Assembly (NCBI GenBank): GCA_020746105.1
Contig: CM036628.1
Span: 20,479,191-20,543,190 of the forward strand
Source of the DNA: Trogon surrucura
Taxonomy: Eukaryota > Chordata > Aves > Trogoniformes > Trogonidae
Length of the DNA stretch: 64,000 nucleotides
Direction: 5' to 3'
In this document: piece by piece, positions 13,463-34,562 of the stretch
How the letters are laid out: each line of letters opens with the position of its first letter
Numbering within the stretch: the stretch's first letter is position 1
Made by a program: the position numbers and the translations under genes
Notes under the pieces: generated by a model
The model's input: the letters and a program-made list of their open reading frames with translations, nothing else
Told to the model about the DNA's origin: nothing
The model's database searches: none

Positions 13463-14929
13463 TCCAGTCAAAAAGCCTGATGATTTCAGGTTGGTAAAAA
13501 AAAAATAAAAATCTGAATTTTCTCGTGTCTGTGCATCTCAGGACAGGATTTGTCTTCCCAAACCTGGCACTTCAGATTGCAACCACTCTACCAAACATGG
13601 TGAGACTATTGTAGGAGGGGCTTTATTTGGAAGAAGTAGTTACCATCTGAATTGCTGGTTATTATCAGGTGTGTAAGGATGGGAAAAAATGTTTGATGGC
13701 ACTGGAATTGCTTTCTCCTGAGCACTGCATGTTTTAAAGAAGATCTGAACATGTTATGATAAATGATTGTCACAGCTGCCATAAATAGAAACGCATGCAC
13801 ACGCAAAAAATCATGGCAAATATTACAAGAGTTCCAGTTCTGCAAATTTAGAGGATGCAAACAAACGCCAAAACCTCTTATGTTTTGTGTATCTTTGAGG
13901 GCAGAATTTCAAGGTGTGTCCATCCCTTACAACAGAACACAGATGTTGAGCAAGCTGGGATGTACAGCCACAGGTCTTGGTAAATCGTGAGGGGCTCTTT
14001 CAGTTTTATTTCTGTAAAGTAAAGGTTTGTTTACTTTAAGTAAGGGTCTTGGGTATTTGGAAGATAAAGTCAATTCGTTTAAGCACAAAATAATAACACT
14101 AGATTAAGATACTGAAAATTATTCATGTGATTTATGAGCTGTCAGGTTGTAGAGTGCAGATATTGCATCGGCCCTACAGGAAACTTAAGTAACTTGTTTT
14201 TCAACCTGTATTTCACGGGCTTTGATGAGAGTATGGCTTAACTTACTCCTGTCATGCCAAAGCTAGGTAGTATGAAAATGAGTTTTTCGCTGGCTTCTTG
14301 GTAAAATGAGTGTTTTCTGGTTACCAGACAAAGCCAGGTTACATAGACATAAAAGGCTTTGTTCCTTTCTGACTGAAGTCAAAGTCAGAACTCTTATTAA
14401 CATGAAAGGGAGCAATATCAAACCTATGATCTTGAAAGGAAGTAACAGTGTTGTTGCATCCGTAGGAAAACAGGAATATGCTTTGAATGCTGGCGTACAC
14501 GCTGCATTTTGTTTACACTTAGAAGAATTAGTTATTGCAATATTTGCATAGCGTCCAGGTCTGTTTAATTACAGCTGTCTGCGAGGGGGAGTTCAATGGC
14601 GCAGGCACCAGATTCAAACCAGATTTCTTTTCTAGAGCCATAAAGTCAAATCGCAGTGAGACGGACAGTGAGAGGATCGCTTCAGACAGTCTAATACATG
14701 CAGCCTTTTCTTCTTCTCCCCCTTTGGCGACACTAAACGACTGGCGATGCCTCGTCTGTCTCCTTGGCTGTTGCAGATCCTTTAGGCTTTATTTCACAAG
14801 AGGAAGGAGGCAGCTCGACTAAAAATATCCCCATCCCCGCGCTGTACCGGAGGTGGCCTGGAGACGCCTCCTTTTCACCAGAGACGCCCTCCCAGCGCAA
14901 AATATGGAGTATTGGATGTAGGGTTGTCT

Positions 14930-15346
14930 GCACGACGTGCTGGAGCGGGTCCAGAAAAGGTGGTGAAGGGTCTGGAGAACAAACCTCGTGAGGAGCCGCT
15001 GAGGGAACCGGGGTGGTTCAGCCCCAAGGAGGCTGAGGGGAGGCCTCCTCGCCCTCTACGACAAACTGAAAAGAGGTTGTAGAAGGGAGGGGATCGGTCT
15101 TTTCAACCAAGTAACAAGCGACAGGACAAGAAACGGCCTCAAGTTACACCAGGGGAGGTTCAGGTCAGACGTAACTTCTGCACTGAAAGGGTTGTCAAAG
15201 ACGGGAGCGAGGGAATGGCGGAATCGCCACCCTCGGATGTGTTTAAAACCCGCCTCAGGAAGGTGGTTTACAAGCGGGCCTGGCAGAGGTAGATAATGGC
15301 TGGCCCCGACGCCCCTCAGGGCCTTTTCCAACCGAAACGACCCCCC
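14930..15346 (+). mobile_element. CR1 LINE, 3' fragment, sense on + strand
   Basis: The sequence follows the CR1 ORF2 tail and 3'UTR: TGGAGCGGGTCCAGAA, GAGGAGCCGCTGAGGGAAC, CAAGTAACAAGCGACAGGAC, CTGAAAGGGTTGTCAA, GATGTGTTTAAAA and CAGGGCCTTTTCCAACC appear in the right order. Small deletions break the reading frame and the terminal octamer repeat is degraded, so it is an old, 5'-truncated, inactive copy. It ends about 220 bp before the ITM2A start codon, right against the GC-box cluster. About 5-6% extra GC compared with younger copies reflects its CpG-island setting (impression, not measured). Confidence 0.9.
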
Positions 15347-15565
15347 AGTTCCCTGAAGGGAAAAGAACCCCCGGCAACAGGCTCCCGCCCTCGCCCGCCC
15401 CGCCCGCCATTGTGAGGTGCCCGCCCGGCAGGGGGCGCCCCCTCCCCGGCCCGCGAGCGGGGAGGGGCGGGGCTGGGGGCGGGGCCACCTGGGCGAGCCC
15501 CGCCCCCTCCGCCCAGAGGCTCTTCAGCGGGGAGGCGGCGGCGGCGGGGAGCGAGCGGCGGCGCC
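15347..15565 (+). promoter_or_regulatory. ITM2A: ITM2A CpG-island promoter and 5'UTR
   Basis: Very GC- and CpG-rich sequence without a TATA box. Three consensus GC boxes (Sp1/KLF type) are visible: GGGGCGGGGC at 15464-15473, GGGGGCGGGG at 15475-15484 and the complement CCCCGCCCCC at 15498-15507. An E-box CACCTG is at 15486-15491. Transcription probably starts about 20-60 bp downstream of the last GC box, giving a short 5'UTR; the exact start site is not visible. The CpG island continues through exon 1 to about 16.2 kb. Confidence 0.75.
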
Positions 15566-24394
<8,829 letters not shown>

Positions 24395-24592
24395 AAGGTG
24401 TTGGATGGGAGGTGACTAGCTCACACCTTCATTGAGAAGTCTGAGCATTACACATCGACTTCTTAAATTAAAATGTGCAGTGATAATCAAAAGCCTTATG
24501 CATTTTCTGTGTATTGCTTGTATTTCAAAAGACAAAGTCACCATTTCAGCTTTCTTTGATCCTTGGTATAACTTTTTAGTTGTCTCATAGAA

Positions 24593-24666
24593 TCATAGAA
24601 CGGGTTGGGTTGGAAGGGACCTTCAGGGTCATTTACTTCCAACCCCCTTGCTGTGGGCAGGGACAT
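24593..24666 (-). mobile_element. CR1 LINE 3'-end fragment
   Basis: CATAGAATCATAGAA followed by GGTTGGAAGGGACCT is the reverse complement of the CR1 3' terminus with its octamer repeat. Only about 75 bp remain. It lies within the predicted ITM2A 3'UTR. Confidence 0.9.
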
Positions 24667-25470
24667 GTAACTTAAATGTAAAACTTAAATTTGAGTAAGG
24701 TTGGTTGTTTTCTTTAGAAGGTTAATATCAGTTTATTCGTTGAATGTGTTTGATTTAGTGTAATCTGGGAATGGCAGAAATATATATATAGAGAAATGTT
24801 AACCAATTCCTTGGCTGGAACCAATTCTGTTCACCTTAACTTTCACAGAATGATTAATATTAATAATCTGTGGTTTGCACATCTCGTGTAGTTCTGTAGA
24901 ATAGCTCTGCACTCCGTATCCCGGCTAAAAAAACTTCCCGATGCGCATCATTAAAGTTTTATTTTAACTACCATGTGTGAAGCATGTAAAATCCAACCTC
25001 AGTGATCATAAACCTTTAACACTACCCTGTTTCATTTTGTGCAATTACTGTATTGAATTTGTATGTATATTTGGAACCTTCCCTGAGCTTACATTTAATT
25101 CTTCTACCTTTGTTTGGTTTTGTGGTATTTAGTTGTTAGATTCAGATAGAGTTGCTCTTAAAGCTTGTCAGTATTTTTCGTTACGAGTTGGTTTATCTTG
25201 TAACTTACTGTTTCAAGAATCTGTTTCTGGTAGAGCTCACTTGTGAATGTGACTGTAGTTGTAAAATTAAACTACTCTGGCTTATATAAACTTTTTAGAT
25301 CAACTTTTTATGAGCAAGTAGCATTACTACTGCAGTCAGAGCATCGTTCCTTTTTTTCCTTTTTTTTGAAAGCTGCAGTATAAAGATAATGAAGAGTTAG
25401 TGTCCTGCAGTTGATGAACTTGAGAGTTTTATTAAGGGACTTTATATTGGCATAAATTCTGCAACCCTAT

Positions 25471-25476
25471 AATAAA
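25471..25476 (+). terminator. ITM2A: Poly-A signal of ITM2A
   Basis: Canonical AATAAA with a GT-rich element about 25 bp downstream. It is the last good signal before sequence composition changes to the GC-richer intergenic DNA. Confidence 0.6.
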
Positions 25477-25499
25477 TGTTTCTCTAAAACTTTGGCGTT

Positions 25500-28400
25500 T
25501 GTGTGGCTTCATGGTGCTCGGAGGCAAGAGCGCCGTGCGCTGGCGCGTGGGGAAAGGATGGTTCTGGGCCTGGGGCAGCACGCGGTGCTCTTCCCTCTTA
25601 CCCTCGCCTCTCTTTCAGCTTGTGAAGACGAATTTCCTCTCCCCGTTGCTGTGGAAGCGCTTTGTGGTGCGAGAAGAACTTGGGGGAACAGAGCGAAGAA
25701 GAGTTGACTCGCTTCAAGCCCGGCAGGCGATCTCGGCGACGTTTGGTGCAGTAAACTGCATTCGTTGAGCAGAGTTGTGGCGCGGGGACAGTTGCGGTAC
25801 CGCCGAGGAATGATGCGTCCTGCGATCCATCCGTTTGAATGCTGGTGTTGGTGAGACTGGTGGTTAAAGATTTGTCTTGGTGGATTTATGGCTGCACTAC
25901 TGAAATATTTTTTAGCGTCTTTTTTGGTGATGCAATGCAGAGGATGTGCCCCAAAACTAGGACTTTGGCCTGTGTAGCTAGTCCTTGTACATATAGGGAG
26001 AGTACGGAATTGTGTACTTCACTCACCTAGAATGCTGTGGAAAGCTCTAGTTGTCGTCGCTGGGAGTTGGGTGTGCTTTTCTGAACCACGGATGTGCTAC
26101 TGGAGGGAGGAGCTGCACTGACACGTTCCAGCCAGAGACACAGGACGTGCTTGGGCAAGTCGCTGTCTTGATCTCCTCCTCCAGATTGTCTGAGGGGATG
26201 ATGAGGGTGGGTTGGCCGTCTTGTTTTGGTAGCCTCCAGCAGAAGGGCTTGGAAGCATGTTCGCTGCGGAGAGCAAGAAGCATGTGCTTGCCTCGTTGAG
26301 GTTTGGAAACAAAAAGTAGAAATTCTTCCAGCTTTGAGTGACAGGCAGCGAGTGGCTCTCACCGTATGAGTTGTTAACGTTAAGACACGTAGCAGGAATG
26401 CTAGACGTGCTTCCAGATAGGCCGAAACGGTTCCTCTTGCCTTTGGTAAAGATTTTTAGAAGAAATAAAGTCAGTTCCGTAAGAGCTTATTAGATGTCCT
26501 AGGCGATAAGCCAGGATCCTTGGTGGAACAGATTGTTCTTACCTGCTTGGTTCTCTCGCCTTGAGAAAAGCGGCTGAAGTTTGGGTTGTGCGTGCGGTGT
26601 GCCGGGCTTACTACCTGCCTCGGGGCGTTTTACGCTGGCGGTGGGTGTTCAGGTCAAAAGGACTGCAGCTGTAAGGCTGAAAACAGTCGGTATCCCCCAC
26701 ATCTTGTAACGCTGTCTCAGTTTGCGCAGCTGCTGCCTGGTAGGACGCAGGAGAGGTGCAGGTCAGGGCCCTCTGCCACCGGTAGATGGCACAGGCAGCA
26801 AGCGCTTGGCTGGAGAGGTTATGCAGCTGATGAAAAACTTGATGTGTTCATTCTAGAATACGGGTTTTGGGGTATTTTGCCAAAATTAAACCTAAGAATG
26901 ATTTGATGGAAGCTTCCTCTAGGTGGTGTTTGGCGGCTTTCTGAGTTTTTATTTATAGTAGAGAACACTTGTGGTACAACAGTGGCTGGCCCTGGAGCTG
27001 AATTAGTTCTCTGGACCTCGAGGTCAGGCTTGGAGGGATTAAAGCTGCTGTGACCGTCCTGATTTTGTGCCGGGTGGGGGCTGGCTTGGCTGCCAGCGCT
27101 GGCGCAGAGCCCGAACGCACCGATCGAAGCCTCGAGACTGCAACCAAAATAATCATAATACATATAATGACCATCACATTAAAATTACTTTCTTTGTTAT
27201 GTACACGTTTGTAATATTACCTAGGTGATATGGATGGGTGTGTATCCTGTGCTGAGAGTAGGGAGGCTCTCCACCTCCAGAGGAAATCATTTCTTAGGGT
27301 TCAACTATTTTGTTTACTTCAGCCTGTCATCTTGTTTTGTACTGTGACACCTCTTAAGTTCCACACTTGGCAAACGTGAAAGTGAATCTATTCTCTTAAA
27401 AGTCATTCTGGCCCTGGATTTAGACATTCTGTGCCTGTTACAGAAGCGTTTGGATTCCCCCGAGCTGTTCCATTTTAGGCCTTGTCGATGTTTGAGGCTG
27501 TTCTGGGTTAATCCTGCGTGTGGATGCCAGTTCTGGAACACACTGAGAGCGCTGGCATGCGAGACTCACCAGAAGTAGATCCATGGATAGATAAACCTAC
27601 GGCTTCGATCAAAAAATCCCTTGGGAGGGAATGGATGCATAAGATTGTTACTATTTTTCTTCTTTGGTTCTGTGGGATACTGATAGCAGTGGTAACTGGG
27701 CGCTCTCGCTGGACAAGTAGTTCAGTACTGTGGTTTCTCCACGCTTGGTGGGCATAGCTTGTCATCTCGTGTTCCTGACCCCTTTAATTAGTTAATCCTT
27801 AATGCTTGGAAAATCAAGACGGAGGTAGAAGCTACCATTCTGGCTACCCCACCCTTACCAGTGTCAAGTTGGAAGCAGTTACGGTTTTGCCCCCTCACAG
27901 CACAGTGTAAAAAAAAATAAATAAATGGGGAGAATTCACACAGAGTGAATGATAGCACTTCTGTGGTGGCGAGCCAAGCTTTAACTGTCGGCTTTTCACC
28001 TAAGTTTGTGGTCTGAAAAGCGATGGAGAAGTTCCTGCTTCACCTGGTGTGTCTGTGCTGCAGCGTGGGCTGCTTTCCTTCATCTTCCTGCTCTTGTCAA
28101 AGCTTCGGTGTCACAGCTCTTGGCACTTCACGAGCCACCGCTGGTGGGCGTTGGGGTGGCTGCGAGTCGGGAGCGATGCTCTGGAGACACGGTCTCCTGT
28201 TCCTGACTGACAGAAGGTGTGTTCTGGGGTCCAGGTTTGCTTGGGTGGGGAGGTACCACGTCCCGTTCACCGGTGAAAGGGAACTGCTCGCTTTGGTTGG
28301 TTGTGATGAGATTTTGTGGAATTTGAGATAGGTGCCGCCAGAGACACTGGGGTTGGGCCAGTCGAAATCAAGCAAACCTAGAGGGACAAACTTTGGGTGA

Positions 28401-28645
28401 AGGAACTCACAGGAACCCCTCTTGGCTCTGTGATGGTGCTGCTCTCGGTTTTACAGACCGTTAACCAATGGGATGTGGGGCTTGGATGATTAGCGTGAAT
28501 TCACTTCGAGAAGAAACCTCTCCTTGAGATAGAAACTCAAAGCCATCAAAGTTTCAGCTTCTGTTTCACCCAGGTCTCCTGGGAAGTTTCCCTCTGGCTG
28601 CGCAGACCTCTGTCTGATCACGGGGAGTTGCCCTTTCGTTAAATA
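25500..28645. other. Intergenic DNA between ITM2A and GPR174, left part
   Basis: No open frame above about 115 codons and none with recognisable homology. No repeat family recognised by eye. Confidence 0.55.
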
Positions 28646-28646
28646 G

Positions 28647-28870
28647 AATCACAGAATCACAGAATCACAGAATGTTAAAGGTTGGAAGGGACCTCAAAGA
28701 TCATCTAGTCCAACCCCCCTGCCAGAGCAGGATCACCTACACTAGAGCGCACAGGAACGCGTCCAGGCGGGTTTTGAATGTCTCAAGAGATGGAGATTCC
28801 ACAACCTCCCTAGGCAGCCTGTTCCAGTGCTCAGTCACCCTCACAGTGAAAAAGTTTTTCCTCATAGGTT
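28647..28870 (-). mobile_element. CR1 LINE 3' fragment
   Basis: Starts with three copies of AGAATCAC-type octamers and GGTTGGAAGGGACCT, then continues through the complement of the CR1 3'UTR and the ORF2 tail (CTGTTCCAGTGCTCAGTCACC, the region encoding [13 protein letters not shown]). It is 5'-truncated at about 28870. The octamers are intact, so it is younger than the copy at 14.93 kb. Confidence 0.95.
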
Positions 28871-31800
28871 ATGTCATGGAGAGAAGGGTGCTGGATCTCA
28901 GACTGATAAACGGGCTGACTTCAGGTTAGAGCAACTGAGTTCGGGTGGATTAAAAATTTTAAAATAGGGGTGTTGTTTTTTTTTCCTTTGGGACTCCCAG
29001 GAGGGCAAGCAGAGAGGTGAAGCCAGCCAGGGGATGCTTGGAGCAGACTGGTGGCTGCACATCGTGGCGAGTGAAAGCCTCAACCTTCACTTTTCCGGAG
29101 CCCCACCAGGGTATTCCCTTCTTACGTCACTGTTGAGCCCCCTGGGAAAATGTGTGGGCAGATGAGGTCAAAGATTTGTTAATTCTCACAATACGTTATT
29201 GCTAATCAGTTATGTCGTTTCTGCTCATTGTGCTTTGGTGAGTTGTGCGTTTTTGTTTCTTTGGTGTTTGGTTTTTTTTCCCCTCTAAATTCTAGGGTTG
29301 GGGCGGGGGGGGAAATAACAGAGGTGGGAGGAAACTTGAGCAGATTGGCATAAAAAATTCTAATTTTGACAATTGTAGCTCAGCCACTTGCTGATTTTTG
29401 GAGGTACCTAACCTCTGAAAGGCTTTTTTTAGCTCCTCTCTGTATGCTCAGACCTGAGCACTGGCTCTGGCTGGGTTGAGGACTTTTTTTTTTTTTTTTT
29501 TGAGATCCAACTCGTGCTGAAACAGGCTCGGGACATCGAGGCGTGTTGCCAGGCTGGCTTCCTTAGGGGTAACTGCTGATCAGTCATCACCCACACGCAG
29601 GCAGGATGGAGAATCCCGTCAAACGGAGCGAGAACTGCCCCCCAAAACCCCCCACCTCAGCCCCACCAGCAGCTGGTGATGTTTGTGGCCTGTAGCCCAG
29701 GTTGGTTTGACACAAGACGCAGAAATAGAGCTGGAAGCAGGAACAAGCACCCAGGTCTTCCCCTTTGGGGTGGCGGCACAAACCACCAAAAGTCATGTTT
29801 GTGTCTGTTCCCTGCAGCCAGGGCCAGCGTGCTGGGCTCTGATCTCTTTTTTTAATCCCACTGTTTGGTGGAGGGGCAGAGGCTGTCCTCACAGACTAGC
29901 AAGGGATCTTTTCCTGATGAGGAGAGCCAGGGATTCAAATCTGCTCTTGAATCAGGAGGAATTTTAACCTTCTTGAGCAAGGACTAGACTTGCAGGGAGG
30001 GCTGGTGACAGCCTTACCCCTTCCCCATGTTTTAGAACCAGGGTACGCTTTAAGTAACTGCATCTTTTTTTCAAAATCAGGGTGTTCATCAAACCATCTC
30101 GGACAGGATTTTATCTTTTGGTTTGGTTTTGTACTGGAGGGGGGTTGACTTTTTTTCTGGGTCGCTGTGTTTTTTGGGTTTTTCTTTTATTGACCGAGGT
30201 CTGAGGGGCAGTGTCCAGCAGCTCTGTGAGCCTTTGTGGCCAGTGGAGCTGTTTTGGTGACGCTAATTTTCAGCCACTAGCGGCAAAGCGAGAAAATAAA
30301 CGGCAAAGTAAAAAGCATCAAAGTTTGCTGCTGGTGCAGCCTTAAGCAGAGCAGGGACACAGGCTGCAGAGAAAGGGGGAGTCTTCTCAGGATGTTGAGC
30401 AACGAGACAACAAAATATCAAGTAAAATCTAGTGCTGATGGAAGAAAAGATGTGTACAGGGGAATGGAAAGAGGGGCAGGCACGTGCCCTCCCACTTCTG
30501 TAGCAGCCTTTGCTTGCAAGTGCAATTTTGAGCCTCAACATTGCAAAAAAACCAAAAAAAGAATTAAAAAAAAACCCCAAACCAAAATCCCCTGTCATGT
30601 CTCTTCTCGTGATGACAGAGGCACAAAGGAAGCTGTGAGAAGCTGCGCCTGAGGTGTGATGAAATCGGCTGCAGCCGTTGCTGGGAGCGCACGTGGGCTG
30701 GGGGCTGTGGGGGAGTCGGTGGAAACGAGGCGGGGCTGCGGGGTTCGAAAAGGTACCGAGAGCTCTGCCCCCACCCGGAACTGGGGCATCCTCATTCTCC
30801 TTGTTTCGTGTGTGAGACTTCCCAAAAAAGCTTGGTGCTGCTTCTGAACAGCTTCAGGTCTCCGAGCACCCCCGAGGCCTTGCCTGGATCAGCCCTGTTG
30901 CCCCACGATGATTTTTTTTGACCTGACACCAGTTCAGCCTCACTCTGTGTCAAACAACCAGTTGTCGCTTTAGCACAAAGCCCACCTGGCGAGGCTGGTG
31001 GCAGGGACCTCGGTGCTTCACTCCTTGGCAGCAACAACCCCCTCGGGGCAGAGGTGCTTCTTGAGTGACCGAAGGAAGTACTTCACGGCAATAAAGGGAG
31101 TGTTTCGGGGTGGTTATTTTAGCTCCCGGTCATATTCTCATTCAGATTTCTAATCCAGTGCTGCTGAGCGGATTTATTACTCAGAAGGTTTTCTGGAGGA
31201 AAGATTCCTGGAGGAGTATTGGCTTCAGCCGGCTCCTGATGGAGAAGGGGGCAGGCAGAGCCGCCAAGACAAGTCTGGGTGAAGAATCAGACCTTGCCTG
31301 GCATGGAGCTGGACAGAAAAGCGCTCAGACAGCGGTTGCTGTGCCGTGGGCATTCCTTGTCCCCTCCAAACCTGCCATGTGCGCAGCGCCATCCCCGCTT
31401 GAAGCTTTCTTGGCTGGCAGAGCATCTCTGCTGGTTTGTGACTGCCCCGGGGCTCGCGCGTGGGCTGGCAGCGTGGATCCCGAGTCGTCAATGGGGCGTG
31501 AAAATTCCCCTTCTGGTCACTTGAGCGACATCTCCCTTCTCCAGGTGTCTGTTCTCCCTTCTCCAGGTGTCTGTGGCAGCATCGGCTGGTGAGACCTCGG
31601 CGATGGAGACTGTGGCCCGAGCAAATCCCGCGTGGAGCCGAGGTGCCAGGGCAGGGGCAAGGCAGGCGGGTGGCTCCTAAATTCGGCTCACGCGAGCCGC
31701 CGCGACTGTTACACAAGGCTTCCTGTAGAAAGAGACCGTTAACGCTGCTGTGAATAAACCCCACTGCTACGGGGGCAGGGGAAACGGCTCGTTGTCGCGC

Positions 31801-32319
31801 CCACGGCCTTCTCGAGGTGAGAAAGCTTCAGCTCGTTGAGGTTTTCCCCTCGCTGAACAATTTCTGAACCTCTGACACCGCTTTGCACAACGTCTTTTCC
31901 CCTCGGAAGCTAAAAGTAGTTTTGTGGGGGTTGGACGGGGCCGTCCCGCTCCCCTCTCATGGGAACGGTGGCCAGAAAGGACGGTGATGGGCTTGTGCCA
32001 GCGTTGGCTTTCACCTATTTGGGGTTTGCTTTTCTCCCCAGCTCAAAAAAGAGGTTAAAATAATTTCGAAAATTCATCTGAAATATTCTGCAGGTGCTCG
32101 AGGGGTATCGGCAACCCCAAGCACTGCCACAGTGGTTCATGTAAGCGTGTCGGGTGATGCAGGCAGTCAGGGAGGGGAGAGCAGGCCCGAATTACATCTT
32201 AAATATTTTTTTTAAGTGAACAAACTACAACGTGCTTCATGGTTTCCGCGAATTAACAGTGCTTACTCAGCCCCGACAGGTACAGACACACTGGCTCAGA
32301 GTCCTATAAGGGTGAGGTG
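28871..32319. other. Intergenic DNA between ITM2A and GPR174, right part
   Basis: GC-leaning sequence with no credible gene. Open frames of 160 and 179 codons at 31.1-31.8 kb overlap on opposite strands and have no known domain. A perfect 22-bp tandem duplication is at 31531-31574. Confidence 0.55.
31531..31574. repeat. Perfect 22-bp tandem duplication
   Basis: Two adjacent identical 22-bp units beginning TCTCCCTTCTCCAGG. A recent slippage-type duplication in intergenic DNA. Confidence 0.9.
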
Positions 32320-32331
32320 GTGGAGTTTTGT

Positions 32332-32337
32332 TTTATT
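32332..32337 (-). terminator. GPR174: Predicted poly-A signal of GPR174
   Basis: TTTATT on the + strand reads AATAAA on the gene strand, about 1.25 kb after the GPR174 stop codon and at the end of a strongly AT-rich stretch. Confidence 0.45.
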
Positions 32338-33590
32338 GTATAGAAGGAGTTTTTTTTAAAATTAAAAAAAAAAAAGCCTTTGTGTGTTCCAGCACTCTCT
32401 GAGATTCATATAATTTTTCTACAAAATATATATTTCTTCCATAAATTAAATCTATAAAACAACATTTGCATTAAATAAAACCTCGTACCGTCACAATATT
32501 TTTGCACTTCAAAAATGTAACGTTTCAAATGTTCACACAAAACTTCATTTTACAAGAAAGGTGCACATGAAATACCCGTAAAAGCTTCTGTTGGTTGACT
32601 TTAAAGAAATTATTATTAAAAATACATCCTCATTTTCTTAAAAAAAAAATCTCTTGCAGCCTGTTAGGTGGCACCTTTGAATCTGCTTATAGGGAGCTCC
32701 CGTGACAGTAACTTTGGGGAGGGTTGGTCGCTCTGACTGTGTTTTGATCGTGCCGCTGTTACGGAGGAGCAGAAGTGATGGCACAGGGTCAGTTGTCAGT
32801 GAAAGGGAAATTTTTTGCCCCATCTTTGGTGAAAAGAGGAGCTGAAAGGCTCGAAGGACACCCAGCCTGAAGAAATACCGTTGAAGCACAGCCCTGGGGT
32901 TGAAGCTTATCCAAGGCAGCGACACAGCTTCTCTCAAGCCACAAGTGGGAACTGACTGCAGAAAAATAGTGTCTGCACTCTTCACTGACTTTGGAATTTG
33001 GGGGTATGTCGTTTGCTACCCCCCAAATTGGTTAATTCTTGCGATGGCAAGTCCTTTGGGGCCACCTTACGCTCCTCAGTCCCTGGGCAGCCCAGCTTGG
33101 GGCAAGCTCTTGGTTTTACCCATAGAAAGTACTCGCTGCTGGGTTGTCTTCTGCCTCAGGATTACATAATACTGGGTCATCTCTGAATTTTTAGGATCAA
33201 AGACTTTCTGCAGAGCAAGACCCCCGAGATCTTCGCTGCCTCTTGCTGCAGCCTGGGTGTGTCACCAGGACGTGGCCCCACCAGTGACAACGGGACACAG
33301 CGTCACCTCCCACCGCAGCTCCACAACCACCTCGTGCTCCCAGAGCTGCCTGCTCTGGGCTTGGAAATGGGGCCTCTAGGAATGACAGGGTGTTACTTAC
33401 ACTCAGAGAAATTTGGCAGCCAACATATTTTTGACTGGGTTTGGGTTGGTTTCTCGAACCCTCACTGAAATCTCGTCAAAGAAGCTTGTCTAAGTTGTCC
33501 CTCTCGGTGTCCTGGGAGGGGGGGGAAAAAAAATTTGGCCCAACCTTCCCAAAATAGTCAACGTTTGAAGTCCTGGCATCCGTTTGGGTG
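32338..33590 (-). other. GPR174: Predicted GPR174 3'UTR
   Basis: The half farthest from the coding region (32340-32640) is AT-rich and, on the gene strand, carries several ATTTA pentamers (complements of TAAAT near 32447, 32452 and 32474), the core of AU-rich mRNA-decay elements. The half nearest the stop is GC-neutral and without repeats. Extent is inferred from the poly-A signal. Confidence 0.4.
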
Positions 33591-34562
33591 CTAGCAGTCC
33601 ATGGTGTCCTCCTGGAGCATGTCTCTGGAGTGCTTCCTCACGTAACTGAGGTGGTGGAGCTGGATGCTGTCTTGCAAATCCTGCCTGGAAAGGCGTCTCC
33701 TGAACTCGTCCGTGGTAAAGTAGTAGATGATGGGGTCCACGCAGGAGTTGAGGCTGGCGAGGCACAAAGCCACGGCGTGAAACACCGAGATCACGCACCC
33801 ACGCTTAATCTTTTTGGTTTTGACAAAGAAATCCAGGGGAAAGCTGATATGGTACGGTGCAAAACATATCAGAAAGACCAGAGCGCAGGTGAGGATCATC
33901 TTTAGAGCCTTTTTTTTTTCTCCGAGGTCGTGGGAAGCGGAATTCTTTTCCTTTAGCGACAAGGCGGTCTTCCACGAGCAGTACAGGATGATGAGTAGGG
34001 GCGTTACGAACCCCACCAATTCCCCTATGGTCACCATCGCGATGGAGCTGGGAAGGTCGACTTGCTTGACGGGGAGATCCACGAAACACGTGTTTGTAGC
34101 GTCCCGGTGGAGCCTGAACAGCAGGAAGGGCAAGCAGCCGACGCAGACCACGACCCACCCGGCGATGCTGACATACACGTCCCAGACGCGTTTGCTGTCG
34201 CTGAATTTGAACGGGTGCAGGAGAAACAAGTAGCGTCTCACGCTGATGCACACCAAGAAGTAGATGCTGGCGTACATGTTGACGTACTTCAGGTAGAAGC
34301 AGAGCATGCAGAGACCTCCTCCAAATTCCCACGTCCCCGTCAAGTAGTAGAAAATCCTCAGGGGCAAGGACAAAACCTGCGCTAAGTCGGCAATGGCTAA
34401 ATTGATCATGAATATTATGGCCCTTTTAGTCTCTTTCATGTACCCGTAGAAGACCCACAGAGCTAACGTGTTGCCTATCAGCCCAGGGATGAGGATGAAG
34501 GTGTAAGTAATCGCGTAGTAGGGTTTGAGGTCTGCTTCGGTGCAGTTTGAACTGTTCGCCAT
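33591..34562 (-). CDS. GPR174: GPR174, lysophosphatidylserine receptor-type GPCR
   Basis: Single coding exon, 323 residues (human 333). The start codon is in AACCATGG, a strong Kozak context; two N-glycosylation sequons follow (N3, N6). Seven hydrophobic helices are evident; TM1 about 16-40, TM2 about 48-72, TM3 about 88-110. The DRY position reads S-V-R-R-Y (107-111), as in mammalian GPR174, which lacks the acidic residue. TM6 has FLICFAPYH in place of CWxP and TM7 has DPxxY. The stretch FYGYMKETKRA and the tail RRRLSRQDLQDSIQLH are GPR174 hallmarks. In mammals the receptor binds lysophosphatidylserine, couples to Gs and G12/13 and restrains T- and B-cell responses. It lies 9 kb from ITM2A, convergent with it, and upstream of two P2RY10 copies on the same strand. 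A decayed copy is excluded: no internal stop or frameshift. Confidence 0.95.
   Translation of the reverse strand: MANSSNCTEADLKPYYAITYTFILIPGLIGNTLALWVFYGYMKETKRAIIFMINLAIADLAQVLSLPLRIFYYLTGTWEFGGGLCMLCFYLKYVNMYASIYFLVCISVRRYLFLLHPFKFSDSKRVWDVYVSIAGWVVVCVGCLPFLLFRLHRDATNTCFVDLPVKQVDLPSSIAMVTIGELVGFVTPLLIILYCSWKTALSLKEKNSASHDLGEKKKALKMILTCALVFLICFAPYHISFPLDFFVKTKKIKRGCVISVFHAVALCLASLNSCVDPIIYYFTTDEFRRRLSRQDLQDSIQLHHLSYVRKHSRDMLQEDTMDC

Larger units (their letters stand above)
24395..25492 (+). other. ITM2A: ITM2A 3'UTR
   Basis: About 1.1 kb of AT-rich sequence between the stop codon and the last poly-A signal. An early signal-like ATTAAA lies near 24466 and another (CATTAAAG) near 24950; the strongest is AATAAA at 25471-25476, followed by a GT-rich stretch (25498-25510). 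A CR1 tail is embedded at about 24593-24666. The end coordinate is inferred from the poly-A signal. Confidence 0.6.
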
